The position numbers and the translations under genes are program-made. A DNA stretch of 64,000 nucleotides, from IMG/VR virus record IMGVR_UViG_3300032331_002637, positions 1 to 64,000 of that record; one strand, written 5' to 3'. The DNA is from a virus. Positions within the stretch are counted from its first letter, which is position 1. Each line of letters starts with the position of its first letter. This document shows, piece by piece, positions 51,083 to 60,578 of this stretch. A model generated the notes under the pieces. That model had not been told where the DNA came from. It was given only the letters and a program-made list of their open reading frames with translations, and made no database searches.

Positions 51083-53155
51083 CTAGTAATTTCTTGAATA
51101 CAGGAAAATAATATAATCTAATAGTGTTGGAAACTTTATTATATCCGAATTTCTCGCAGAAATAGAACCGCACTTTTCCACCAAATCATCTACTTTTTGA
51201 TCATCTGGAGCTTCTGCTAATGATTTTCCTGAATCTTTTCTACTAAATTTTGAATTCATTATAGATTTTTTTATCTCATCTAAATCAGTTAATTCAGTAA
51301 ATGATTCCAATTTTGATAAGATACCCGGACTTGATGATTCTAATTCCCAAACCATATTTCTCATCCTTGAATAATAATTCTTTAATTCTTCGTAAGTTTT
51401 ATTAATATTGCCTAATCTTTCATATTCTGATATTAACTCTTTAAAAGGAACTATTCTAATATCACACACAGATCTATCAAATACAACTACTTCACTTCGT
51501 AAAGCACTTTCAATATATTCTTCTTTTGTTAAAGCAACTTCCCTCGAAACCATTGGTAAATTGACAGGAACTTCCCCATCAGGAGTATTCATATACCATT
51601 TATTAGCCATACCTTTTATACCATAAGGTGTGTATAATCTATTCTCATCTTTTAAACCACCTTGACTTCCACTATCAGATCCACCTGGATTATCATCAAC
51701 CATTTTTACTCCTGGTTTAATTGATAGTTCATATACTCTTTTTGTTATTCTTATAGATATTAATCCGCCTTCTCTTGTACCAAGAATAGTGGGCCAGTTG
51801 TTTGCCCCGGTCATTAATTTAGCAGCATACATACCACCTTGTTCTCTGAAAAGAAAGTCTAAGTCAGTAGGTGATATTTTACCACCATGATATACTTTAC
51901 CACATCCTTCTTCAAGTTTATATACTTCAGAGCCTCCAACATAATCTTCTGATGTAGTAAATCTTTCAGAATAATATTTATCGACATTAGAGTTATAGAA
52001 GTCAAAGAATTCTTTAATAGTCATATCTCCATAGATATTAAGAATATAGTTAATTAGATTAAGAAGACTTTCATTCATACTTGTTTGTAGTTCTTCACCT
52101 TTTGATCTTATCTTTGAAAGTTCTGATTCACTATAATAATACTTAAATATATCTTTAAGAGTATTTAGTTTATCTATAAATTTTTGAGAACTTTGTCTTT
52201 CTGAATTAATCTGATTAGACCAACTAACTACCCTTTCTAATTCTGATTTAAGTAATTTAAGATTTTCTAACTCTGATATTCTTTTACTAAAGTCTATTTT
52301 TTGGATGTAATCTTTACCAAGAGTATCTTCAAATGATTTTGGGTTTTCTTTCCCATAGTCATTTGGCTTATAAGGCTTACCTTGGAAAGCTATAAATGAT
52401 TTCATTAACTTAGCTATATTATTAGATGAAGGACCAACTGAACCCCTTTCATCTATATTAAACTCCGTCACCGGTTTACTATCTCTACCAATTTTCATAT
52501 ATGAAAAAATATCATCATAATACTTTAATAAATTAGTATCTGGTTCTTTAATTTCTTTATCTTCTTCTTTGAATGTGGCTTTTTGAAACTCTTCTTTGTT
52601 TACTACTTTAGATAGTGCTTTTAATAATGTACTTTTGGCTATATTACCTTTTGATGATTCAATTCTAGATTTAATATCTCTTATATCACTTTCATCAAAT
52701 TTCATATAAGCATTAAACTCACTATCTGTGATATCTTCTACTTTGGAAAAGTCAGGATTTCCTTTTATGTAATCCATTAACATTTGAATAAGATCACCTC
52801 TTGATTGTGATTTACTCTTTTTAATATACTCAAGTGAATCTGCCAATTCTTTTTTCCATTCACCAGTCTCTATAATTTTAGTAAAGTTATCTATGACTTC
52901 TTTTACTAATTCATCATCACTTTCTTCTAAGGTGTATGGAAGATCTGTTATTTTTGGAGGTGTGATGGAGTCTTTGAATAATTCAATTTGTCTTGTAACT
53001 GATTCTATTCTATCTTTGGTCTTACCAGTAACGTTTCTCAAGAACTTGTCAAAGAACCCCTCTTTAATATGTCTTAATTCTCTAAACTGATTACCAAAAA
53101 TTCCTTCGCTAACATTACTATTAATAAAATCATTAAAACTTTTTATTCTTCTCAT
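51083..53155 (-). CDS. Capsid-targeted protein with possible ADP-ribosyltransferase fold (690 aa)
   Basis: The N-terminus MRRIKSFNDFINSNVSEGIF has F-x-x-F and V15-S16-E17 followed by Gly, similar to a prohead-protease site, so the protein is probably packaged in the head. Residues 20-400 are helical and charged. Around 420-560, VYHGG (H423), GGMYAA (Y443) and LRSEVVVFD (E555) occur in the order and context of an H-Y-E ADP-ribosyltransferase fold. T4 Alt, a head-packaged ADP-ribosyltransferase injected to modify host RNA polymerase, is the precedent; the motif class differs. It lies ten bases after PhoH on the same strand. The enzymatic call is tentative; the targeting motif is more secure. 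Confidence 0.6.
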   Translation of the reverse strand: MRRIKSFNDFINSNVSEGIFGNQFRELRHIKEGFFDKFLRNVTGKTKDRIESVTRQIELFKDSITPPKITDLPYTLEESDDELVKEVIDNFTKIIETGEWKKELADSLEYIKKSKSQSRGDLIQMLMDYIKGNPDFSKVEDITDSEFNAYMKFDESDIRDIKSRIESSKGNIAKSTLLKALSKVVNKEEFQKATFKEEDKEIKEPDTNLLKYYDDIFSYMKIGRDSKPVTEFNIDERGSVGPSSNNIAKLMKSFIAFQGKPYKPNDYGKENPKSFEDTLGKDYIQKIDFSKRISELENLKLLKSELERVVSWSNQINSERQSSQKFIDKLNTLKDIFKYYYSESELSKIRSKGEELQTSMNESLLNLINYILNIYGDMTIKEFFDFYNSNVDKYYSERFTTSEDYVGGSEVYKLEEGCGKVYHGGKISPTDLDFLFREQGGMYAAKLMTGANNWPTILGTREGGLISIRITKRVYELSIKPGVKMVDDNPGGSDSGSQGGLKDENRLYTPYGIKGMANKWYMNTPDGEVPVNLPMVSREVALTKEEYIESALRSEVVVFDRSVCDIRIVPFKELISEYERLGNINKTYEELKNYYSRMRNMVWELESSSPGILSKLESFTELTDLDEIKKSIMNSKFSRKDSGKSLAEAPDDQKVDDLVEKCGSISARNSDIIKFPTLLDYIIFLYSRNY

Positions 53156-53164
53156 CTAAAATAA

Positions 53165-53866
53165 TTATAAAGTGTATTCCCTATAAACCTCTAGCATTGC
53201 AGGAACAATAGGGTGTCTATGGTTTTTCTTGAGAGTTATTACATTAACTCCTTCAACTCTTGCAGCAAGGGTATTCATAAAGTCAAGCCCTGAGTCTTTT
53301 TTATTTTTTAAATCTATTTGTGATGTGTCTCCACATATTATCATTTTAGAGCCAATACCAAGTCTTCCTAGTACCATTTCCATTTGACTCATTGTTACGT
53401 TTTGTGCTTCATCTACTATTACACAAGCATTAACTAGAGTTCTACCTCTCATAAAAGGAAATGGTAGGATTTCAATAATTCCTTCACTAAGTAATTTTTC
53501 AATTTTTGTCTTGTCGTAGACCATTTCTAAATTGGCGTAGATAGGAGCTAACCAAGGATCCATTTTTTCTTTTAAATCTCCCGGAAGAAATCCTATATCT
53601 TCTTTTGCTACTGTGGGTCTAGTAATAACTAGCTTTTCAATCTCCCTATTAAATAGCATATCTAAAGCTATTTGCACTGCTAGAAGTGTTTTACCTGATC
53701 CTGCTGCTCCCTTAAGAACACTAACTGGATTCTCAAGTATAATAGCTTTAGCTTCTTTTTGCTCTTCGTTTAGATTAATTTTAAATTTAATAGGATTTTT
53801 AGGTTTCCTTTTTTGAGTCCAATTGCTTCCTGTAGTCATAGATTTTTTATTTTTTTTAAGAAACAT
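53165..53866 (-). CDS. phoH: PhoH-family ATPase
   Basis: Walker A is GAAGSGKT (53-60) and Walker B is VIVDEAQN (149-156), with VITRPTVAKEDIGFLPGDLK, RGRTLVNA, ICGDTSQIDL and LKKNHRHPIVPAML, all diagnostic of PhoH. Length (233 aa from 53866) fits the phage form, which lacks extra domains. The second in-frame ATG at 53839 (MTTGSNWTQKRKP) follows a very A-rich leader and may be the true start. PhoH proteins are predicted RNA-helicase-like ATPases; they are common in T4-like and marine phages, but their role in infection is unclear. It is divergent from the structural run at 53951. Confidence 0.92.
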   Translation of the reverse strand: MFLKKNKKSMTTGSNWTQKRKPKNPIKFKINLNEEQKEAKAIILENPVSVLKGAAGSGKTLLAVQIALDMLFNREIEKLVITRPTVAKEDIGFLPGDLKEKMDPWLAPIYANLEMVYDKTKIEKLLSEGIIEILPFPFMRGRTLVNACVIVDEAQNVTMSQMEMVLGRLGIGSKMIICGDTSQIDLKNKKDSGLDFMNTLAARVEGVNVITLKKNHRHPIVPAMLEVYREYTL

Positions 53867-53923
53867 ATTCTATGTTTCTTTCTTTAATGATTGTCCTGTC
53901 TTTTTCTATTGTAAGTAATACAG

Positions 53924-53933
53924 GATATATATC
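53924..53933. promoter_or_regulatory. Palindromic GATATATATC between phoH and the structural run
   Basis: GATATATATC is a perfect palindrome 17 bases before the ATG at 53951 and 57 bases before the phoH ATG at 53866. It shares the GATATATA core of other candidate promoters and could serve both directions. Inferred from recurrence and position. Confidence 0.4.
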
Positions 53934-53950
53934 AAAAAAAGGAAAATCAA

Positions 53951-54874
53951 ATGGCAATCACAATTACTGAAATTCTTGGAACCGATTCAATTTCAGGTTC
54001 TAGATTAACTATCAATGCTAACTTTTTGTTGCTTGAGAATGCTTATAACGATTTAGAAAACACATTTAATATAAACGTGTTGACTGGATCACTTGACGTA
54101 TCTAGCGCAACAAATGGACAAATTAAAGCAAAATCATTACTGGCTAACAGTTTAGTTATGCCTGCTTCTGGCTCACCTACTATACAATTGTATGGAACGG
54201 GTGCTAGTGGAGGTTACATTATAGCTTCTAGCACAGTTGTAGGAGCTACCGGTATATTCTCTAATGTTCTACAATCAAACACTTTATCTGCTTCGGGAAC
54301 AGCTACATTTGGAGCTACTGCAACATTTAATAGTGTGCTAAATGTGGAAGGAAGAATGAGCATCGGAGCATCCGGTAATTTTGTTAACACTAACAGAAAA
54401 GCCACTGTGGGTTCTTCTACTGCTTTTCCTAATACACCAGGAGCAGGTGTTACTGGAACTTACTCAACCCCTTACCAATTAACTTTAACGGAAAATGTTA
54501 TTTATATACAATCAAATTATGTTTCGAGTGCGCCAGCTGATGCTGGATTTACTACAGGATTTTTCTTTTACGCTACAACAGGCGCTGGAGCAACTGCTTC
54601 TGATATTCCTGCAGGTTATACTGTAACATTAGTCGACACAGCAACTTCCGCAGGAAAAATTGCTACTGGAGTTACTGGGGGTACTTCTCCTTATTATACT
54701 GGATTTTCAACTGGTGGAAGTGAAGGTGATTACACGGATCCTTTTATACAAACATCGGGAAATCCTTATAAAACATCATTAACTATTATGTGGGAGCCAA
54801 GAATAGGTCAATCAGGAGCTTCACAAAAAGGATCTTGGGTGGTTGTTAACTCTACATCTGGATTTACATTCTAA
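53951..54874 (+). CDS. Virion structural protein, Ala/Gly/Thr/Ser-rich, fibre-like (307 aa)
   Basis: The N-terminal part (INANFLLLENAYNDLENTFN) is a short coiled coil. It is followed by regular beta strands with Gly/Ser/Ala/Thr (GTATFGATATFNSVLNVEGR), as in trimeric fibre or whisker proteins. There is no transmembrane segment. Codons and composition are a little richer in G/C than the neighbours, which suggests a highly expressed virion protein. It has its own upstream GATATATATC element and starts the last forward run. It may be a fibre, fibritin or decoration protein; no family can be fixed. Confidence 0.6.
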   Translation: MAITITEILGTDSISGSRLTINANFLLLENAYNDLENTFNINVLTGSLDVSSATNGQIKAKSLLANSLVMPASGSPTIQLYGTGASGGYIIASSTVVGATGIFSNVLQSNTLSASGTATFGATATFNSVLNVEGRMSIGASGNFVNTNRKATVGSSTAFPNTPGAGVTGTYSTPYQLTLTENVIYIQSNYVSSAPADAGFTTGFFFYATTGAGATASDIPAGYTVTLVDTATSAGKIATGVTGGTSPYYTGFSTGGSEGDYTDPFIQTSGNPYKTSLTIMWEPRIGQSGASQKGSWVVVNSTSGFTF

Positions 54875-54890
54875 TTAAGAAAAATAATCA

Positions 54891-57071
54891 ATGGCAAAAA
54901 CACCTTATATAAGACCGATAGCAGTTCAGGGGGGTACATTTTATACCTTCTCTTCTGCTGCAGAAGATCTCACATTAACATTTAATAATTCATTAAAGAA
55001 ATTTAGTTTTTCTAAGTATGCTCTTTTGAAGATTCCTGAAATGGGATCTCCGACATATAAAGAAAACACTTTGCAATTTAATGCCATTGATACAACTTTT
55101 CTTGATGCAGCTTCTGGTAATTTCGTGTTAACAAACCCTAATAATCTTAGTCCTTCTCCTGAAATTTCATTTCAGAATTATTGTTTAAATTTAGAATCTA
55201 CTGTTATCTCGGATCCTAATTACAATGCAGAATTAAAAAGAAACGTTTCTGAAAGAATTTTTTGGAAATGGATAAAAGAATTAGGGGGTATTAGATACAG
55301 ATCAGCAAATACAAATGAGGTAGTAGCTTCTTTAAACCAGACTACAACCACAACGGTTAATGGGTTTCCTTACTCAGATAAAAGATGGGTAGAAGAAGAC
55401 ACATTATTAACTGGCAATGGTACACCAACTCCTAGATATGAAAGAATAGTACAATATATTGGCGATATTGATGTGGTAAACTCTGTACAAAATACGGATA
55501 ATGCTTATTCGGAGGTTTATATTCATGTGCCAACAGGAGACGGAGGAACACCATATGTTCTATTTAAAACTGTTGCTGATGAGAATTATTATCCCGATAG
55601 AACATTTACACATTTACCTCCAGATCCTTTAGACACTGAATATCTTCAAGGAAGAGATTCGGCTTCAGGTTTATATGGCCCTAACGGATTACCTAAATTG
55701 GCTATATTCGATCAAGACGTTTTAGGAGAACCTGGTGTCACTGGAATATCTGCAACTGGTACATTTTTAAGTAATTGGTATTCACCTAGAGATGAGGCTA
55801 ATTCTTATTTTACTGATCCTAGTTTCTTTGACAATAGCAATTATACATTGGAAAAATATGTATCTACTGCACCTGCTGGATATAGTGTAAATTATAAAAG
55901 AAGTAACCTAGATGGAGTACAAATTGATTTTGAACCATCGTCTTATAAAGCCATTCAAAATTATGTAGGGATTTCTACAATAGAAGAATGGAACGGAACT
56001 CCCACTACAACTTCTTTTGAATTTAATGCAGTTCTTGTTTATTATGATGTTTACGATCCTAATAACCCAACAGATTCAGAAACAAATCTTTATGGTATTT
56101 TATTCTTAAATGATCCTGAGCCTGTTTCTATTAATGCAGCTAAATTCCCCAATTTCAAGAAATTTAAGCCGGATCCTATTACTAAATTAAATGGTAATTC
56201 TTACGGATTCAAAATAAATCTTAAGTTTGATACTGATGTGGAAAGCACAGGAGTAGAGCAAGCAATAAACGATTATTCTTCATTCTCGCTTTCTATCTTT
56301 ATGGATGCAGCTACTGTTTTACAGGATGCAGCTAAGAATCTTAATGATAGAACATTAGAGATAATGGGAATGCAGGATCAAATTACTGCATTGACAGATC
56401 TTATTATTAATACAGACGATAGCACAGATATAAAATTAAGATTAGATACAGTTGAAAAATCATTACAAGCAAATCAAGCTCTTTTTGATAACACTCAAGA
56501 TATCTTAAGTTTAATTGAAAGAAATAGCGATACTATACAAAATATATTACAGAATCAGACATCTATAAACATGACTTATAACCTTGACCTTCTAAAAGAT
56601 GGTGATGGTACTTTTGTCGATAGATCAACTCCTAATATATTAAAAGTTGATGTTACACAGCAAGATTATAATATAGGAACTAATTCTTTATTTACTGTTA
56701 ATCCTGTTGCTGGTAACACAGTATCACTTCAACTTTACACTAATTACCTTAAGCATAAAAATAATGGATTATCTATAACAGCAAATAATGATATTGTTAT
56801 TAAGATAGATGATACCACAAACAAATGGCAAAAGGGACAAGTTCTAAGATTAGTAATAGGTGATGATATAGATTTGGGTATTTATTCTTTGGTTATTTTA
56901 ACTGATTCTTTAGGGGAATATCCCAAAGGAACTCCTTCAGGAGTACCTTATTCTAGTGTAGTTGCAGGATTTATAAATATTCAATTTCAAAATGCTTCTT
57001 ACAAACCTATCTTTGATATTGTTTGTGTAGATGATAAAAATCTAATATTTGAAGTAGACCAAATAAAATAA
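54891..57071 (+). CDS. Baseplate/tail structural protein with coiled coil (726 aa)
   Basis: No family was recognised. The first ~450 residues are beta-rich with Tyr, Asn and Pro (KKFSFSKYALLKIPEMGSPT, AFVLTNP-type strands). Residues about 475-560 form a heptad-like coiled coil (DRTLEIMGMQDQITALTDLI, RLDTVEKSLQANQALFDN), and a C-terminal beta domain follows. The coiled coil indicates a trimer, as in T4 gp9 or gp10-type wedge and fibre-socket proteins. It follows the fibre-like gene by 16 bases and precedes another structural gene by six. Confidence 0.55.
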   Translation: MAKTPYIRPIAVQGGTFYTFSSAAEDLTLTFNNSLKKFSFSKYALLKIPEMGSPTYKENTLQFNAIDTTFLDAASGNFVLTNPNNLSPSPEISFQNYCLNLESTVISDPNYNAELKRNVSERIFWKWIKELGGIRYRSANTNEVVASLNQTTTTTVNGFPYSDKRWVEEDTLLTGNGTPTPRYERIVQYIGDIDVVNSVQNTDNAYSEVYIHVPTGDGGTPYVLFKTVADENYYPDRTFTHLPPDPLDTEYLQGRDSASGLYGPNGLPKLAIFDQDVLGEPGVTGISATGTFLSNWYSPRDEANSYFTDPSFFDNSNYTLEKYVSTAPAGYSVNYKRSNLDGVQIDFEPSSYKAIQNYVGISTIEEWNGTPTTTSFEFNAVLVYYDVYDPNNPTDSETNLYGILFLNDPEPVSINAAKFPNFKKFKPDPITKLNGNSYGFKINLKFDTDVESTGVEQAINDYSSFSLSIFMDAATVLQDAAKNLNDRTLEIMGMQDQITALTDLIINTDDSTDIKLRLDTVEKSLQANQALFDNTQDILSLIERNSDTIQNILQNQTSINMTYNLDLLKDGDGTFVDRSTPNILKVDVTQQDYNIGTNSLFTVNPVAGNTVSLQLYTNYLKHKNNGLSITANNDIVIKIDDTTNKWQKGQVLRLVIGDDIDLGIYSLVILTDSLGEYPKGTPSGVPYSSVVAGFINIQFQNASYKPIFDIVCVDDKNLIFEVDQIK

Positions 57072-57077
57072 GATAAA

Positions 57078-60000
57078 ATGTCAAACACAAAAAATTCATT
57101 CTCTTCTTTAATAGCTCAATTTTTAAGGCTTCAAAAGAATTCTTTAGAAATCATAAATAAATTGAATGATGTTGCGACATCATCTAAAGATTCTGTTCAA
57201 ATTGAATTTTTGATGGACGATAACACTTCAGAGAATATTCAAATACCTTCTTATGGATTTTTAAAATCTGAGATTAATAGAATTGATAAAAATGTATTAG
57301 CACTTTCTGGGTTAGAAGACACTACAGCAAATATTAGAAAATCTGATGGCACTGTTTCTAAAATATATCAGGCTAATATATTAAAGGATCCTTTATCACC
57401 AGGAAGTCTTCAAGTACCTGGTACATTTCAAGCTAGAAATAATTGGTTTTTTGAATCATTTTTAAATCCTCTTCTTTATGTTTCTATTGATGTAGAGAAT
57501 CAGATCCCAGTAAATTCTGAAAATGTTTACGTAAAAAGAATTATAGCTAACACTCAAACTGATGTGCAAAAAGCATATTTCGATGCTAATTTAAAAGGAA
57601 GAAATGATATTACTGATTCTGATTTTATTGATTCATTAAAAAGCCAGGGAATTCAATATTTTACTGATGAGCAAATAAATGAATTAGAATTAAGAACAAT
57701 AAGATATATTGGATCTTTTGGAGTACTTAGAATTTATGACGAAGAAACTCAGGTAACAGAAAATGGTATCACATCAACTAATACTGTTAGAAAATATAAG
57801 TTAACCACATTAAGATATACAGATACTTTAGCAACATCAACAGATTCTAGAACCCTAACAAAAGGTGACACTTTAATGACATCTGGAGGAACTAAATATG
57901 AAATAACATCAATTGATACCACTAATCAAACAGTATCTTTAAAAAGATTATTTGGATTTGAAGCAATAAAAATAGGGGATAATTCTCTTACTATTTATTC
58001 TAATGTTTTATCGGATAGAATGGTAGATGTTAATGTGGGATTTGATGAAAGACAAGCTATTTTTATTAAATCTATCGACGGTGATTTTAATGTTGCATCT
58101 AGTAAATATAGTCCTGGTGTTTGTTTCTTATCTAATGAATTACAAATAAACACATCTGATGGGGTTAAGACATTATCTGAATTCTATTCTTCACAAGTTT
58201 CGGATTTTAGTAAGATATTTATTTCTTCTGCTAAGGAGAATGTTATTCCTGCAGTTTACGGACAAACACCTTCTGCTCCTATAGTTTCCCCTGGAAACTT
58301 TAAGGTAGTTAAAGTGAATTCACAGATAACAGATTCTAAAGAAAATGTAGATTTTAAAGATAAAATTAAAATTAAAACCTCTTTAAAAAATGAAATAGGA
58401 TCAATAGATAGAGCAATATCACAGACAAGAAAACAGCTTTCTGAGCTAACTACAACTTCTAAAGGGAAAACACCTACTGCTGAATACAAGAAATTAAACG
58501 ATAAGATCACTTCATTAGGCAAAGATAAACAAATCAGAACAGATTTATTAGCTACTACAATTACCGAAGTTAATAATCTAACTATTGCAGCACCTGAATT
58601 AACGGAGGCTCCTAAATATAGAGTCAGAGGATTTTGGCCTATACCTGAGCCAATTATTGATTCTAAAACGGGAGAACAGAATATTGTTCAATTTAATGTG
58701 AGATACAGATACCTTTCATTAACAGGAAATTCTAATGGTACAACTCAGATTGATTATGTAGACAATAATGGGGTACAAAAGACTGGACAATTTACAAATT
58801 GGACACAGTTTACAAGCGATTTAAGAAAGAAAGTATATGATTCTAATACTGGAACATATGTTTGGCAAATTGAAGATGTTAGTGATGCTAATACGGTAAA
58901 TATAAATCAATTAGATATTGCTATAACCAAAGGAGAAAAGGTTGAAATACAAGTTCAATCTATATCTGAAGCTGGTTGGCCCACTAATCCTTTGACTTCT
59001 GATTGGTCAACTTCTGCTATAGTGGAATTCCCTGCTAATTTGGTTGTGTCAATAGACAACGGTGCTTTTATAGCACAAAATAGTATGGATCAGGCTGTAG
59101 TTAAAGTACAGGAGGATTTACAAGCTAAAGGATTAGACCAACATTTATCTACACAGTTTACATCTGGTGATAAATTTTATGCTCATAATTCATCTGCTAT
59201 TGCATCAGGATTCTTTGATGGAGCAGGAAAAGCATTAGATTTATTTCAGAAGTTAACTCAAATTGACAATGAATTACAATCATTAAGAGCATTAGTAGCT
59301 AAAGCAAAAGGCACTTTAGGTGTTTATATAAGAAGCGGTGGTACCTCTAATAAGATTAATCCTGGTAGTACAGTTAATTTATTTGCTGGATATTATGATC
59401 AATTAATAGATCTTTCAAATCCAGGTAATAAAGGTAAAATAGCAACTGTGATTTATTACCTAGAATTAAGAAACGAAGCTGCTACACCTTTAGAGCTTTC
59501 TTCTTTAATACCAGGAGGACAAGGTGTTAAAGCACCTATCACAATAAGCGGACAGAACGATTATAACAATAACAGAAAATACGGAGAAACGCCAATTCAA
59601 TTATCGGGTATTAACTCTGCTAATGTTGATGTTACTACACCAGGAGCATTTATACAAGCATCAGGATATCAAAGTGGTAATGCCTATTCACAATTTGTTT
59701 ACACTAGGTATAAGAGTGTGGGATTAGGCGAGAATCTTTATTTTATTCCACCTACGGGTTTAATATGGAGTAGTACTCAAGGTACTGCTGATGGCACATC
59801 ACAATTACCTATAAATAATGATGGTATACTTATGCCTTTTGAGCAACCAGGAGCTCCTGGAGGAGCTGGTGCTAATGCTAATATTTGGAGCGGAACTTAT
59901 ACTTCAGCTTTACCTGATGGAAATGGTAGTCTAAATGAATTTTGTGTACATATATCGCATCCTGATATAAATGATGGATCTTCCAATTCTTTTTCTAATT

Positions 60001-60575
60001 TAGAAAGACCATTAGTAACTGGATCTGGAACTATGGCTTATCCTGCATTCAGACATGCTTTAGGATTTGAGACTGACACTAATATAACATCTTCCTTATC
60101 GACAAGTTTACAAACACTTTCTACTCAACAATTAAAATACTATCCAGCTAATTCGGCATCAGCATTTGGTATTGACGATAATGCTTATCCTAATAAATTA
60201 GGATTTATAGATTCTGATGAGTTCTTATGTGGTAAGTACTCTTGTGGATCTTATTTATTTATAGCACCAACCTCACACACTGCAATACAAATAGAAGGAT
60301 CAACACAGTTAGCTAAAAAGACATTAGAGTTTGGACAAGAAAACGCAATAACAGTTCCTTTAATTTTTCAAATGAGAGCTCAAGATAAATTAGGATTTAT
60401 TGGAGGATGGAGAAATGCTGGTAACCTTAAAAATATCACATACAGTAAAAAAATAGGAATAGATATACAAGTAAGAAACGAGGATTTATTTTCTCTTGAC
60501 GTTCTTGTAACCGGAAGCTATACTAAAACTTCGTTAGTTTCTCCAGCTTATTCACAAAGTAATCAAACTATTTAA
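57078..60575 (+). CDS. Large virion structural protein (1165 aa)
   Basis: No family was recognised. The N-terminus is helical (SSLIAQFLRLQKNSLEIINK) and the next 350 residues are mixed. A charged coiled coil spans about 430-500 (SIDRAISQTRKQLSELTTTS), and a beta domain resembling fibronectin type III lies near 515-640 (YRVRGFWPIPEPIIDS, VQFNVRYRYLSLTG). A second helical bundle follows near 670-760, and the rest is a Gly/Asn/Ser-rich beta region. Size and position fit a tail-fibre network or wedge protein. It starts six bases after its neighbour and ends three bases before a GTG start. Confidence 0.55.
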   Translation: MSNTKNSFSSLIAQFLRLQKNSLEIINKLNDVATSSKDSVQIEFLMDDNTSENIQIPSYGFLKSEINRIDKNVLALSGLEDTTANIRKSDGTVSKIYQANILKDPLSPGSLQVPGTFQARNNWFFESFLNPLLYVSIDVENQIPVNSENVYVKRIIANTQTDVQKAYFDANLKGRNDITDSDFIDSLKSQGIQYFTDEQINELELRTIRYIGSFGVLRIYDEETQVTENGITSTNTVRKYKLTTLRYTDTLATSTDSRTLTKGDTLMTSGGTKYEITSIDTTNQTVSLKRLFGFEAIKIGDNSLTIYSNVLSDRMVDVNVGFDERQAIFIKSIDGDFNVASSKYSPGVCFLSNELQINTSDGVKTLSEFYSSQVSDFSKIFISSAKENVIPAVYGQTPSAPIVSPGNFKVVKVNSQITDSKENVDFKDKIKIKTSLKNEIGSIDRAISQTRKQLSELTTTSKGKTPTAEYKKLNDKITSLGKDKQIRTDLLATTITEVNNLTIAAPELTEAPKYRVRGFWPIPEPIIDSKTGEQNIVQFNVRYRYLSLTGNSNGTTQIDYVDNNGVQKTGQFTNWTQFTSDLRKKVYDSNTGTYVWQIEDVSDANTVNINQLDIAITKGEKVEIQVQSISEAGWPTNPLTSDWSTSAIVEFPANLVVSIDNGAFIAQNSMDQAVVKVQEDLQAKGLDQHLSTQFTSGDKFYAHNSSAIASGFFDGAGKALDLFQKLTQIDNELQSLRALVAKAKGTLGVYIRSGGTSNKINPGSTVNLFAGYYDQLIDLSNPGNKGKIATVIYYLELRNEAATPLELSSLIPGGQGVKAPITISGQNDYNNNRKYGETPIQLSGINSANVDVTTPGAFIQASGYQSGNAYSQFVYTRYKSVGLGENLYFIPPTGLIWSSTQGTADGTSQLPINNDGILMPFEQPGAPGGAGANANIWSGTYTSALPDGNGSLNEFCVHISHPDINDGSSNSFSNLERPLVTGSGTMAYPAFRHALGFETDTNITSSLSTSLQTLSTQQLKYYPANSASAFGIDDNAYPNKLGFIDSDEFLCGKYSCGSYLFIAPTSHTAIQIEGSTQLAKKTLEFGQENAITVPLIFQMRAQDKLGFIGGWRNAGNLKNITYSKKIGIDIQVRNEDLFSLDVLVTGSYTKTSLVSPAYSQSNQTI

Positions 60576-60578
60576 TAA

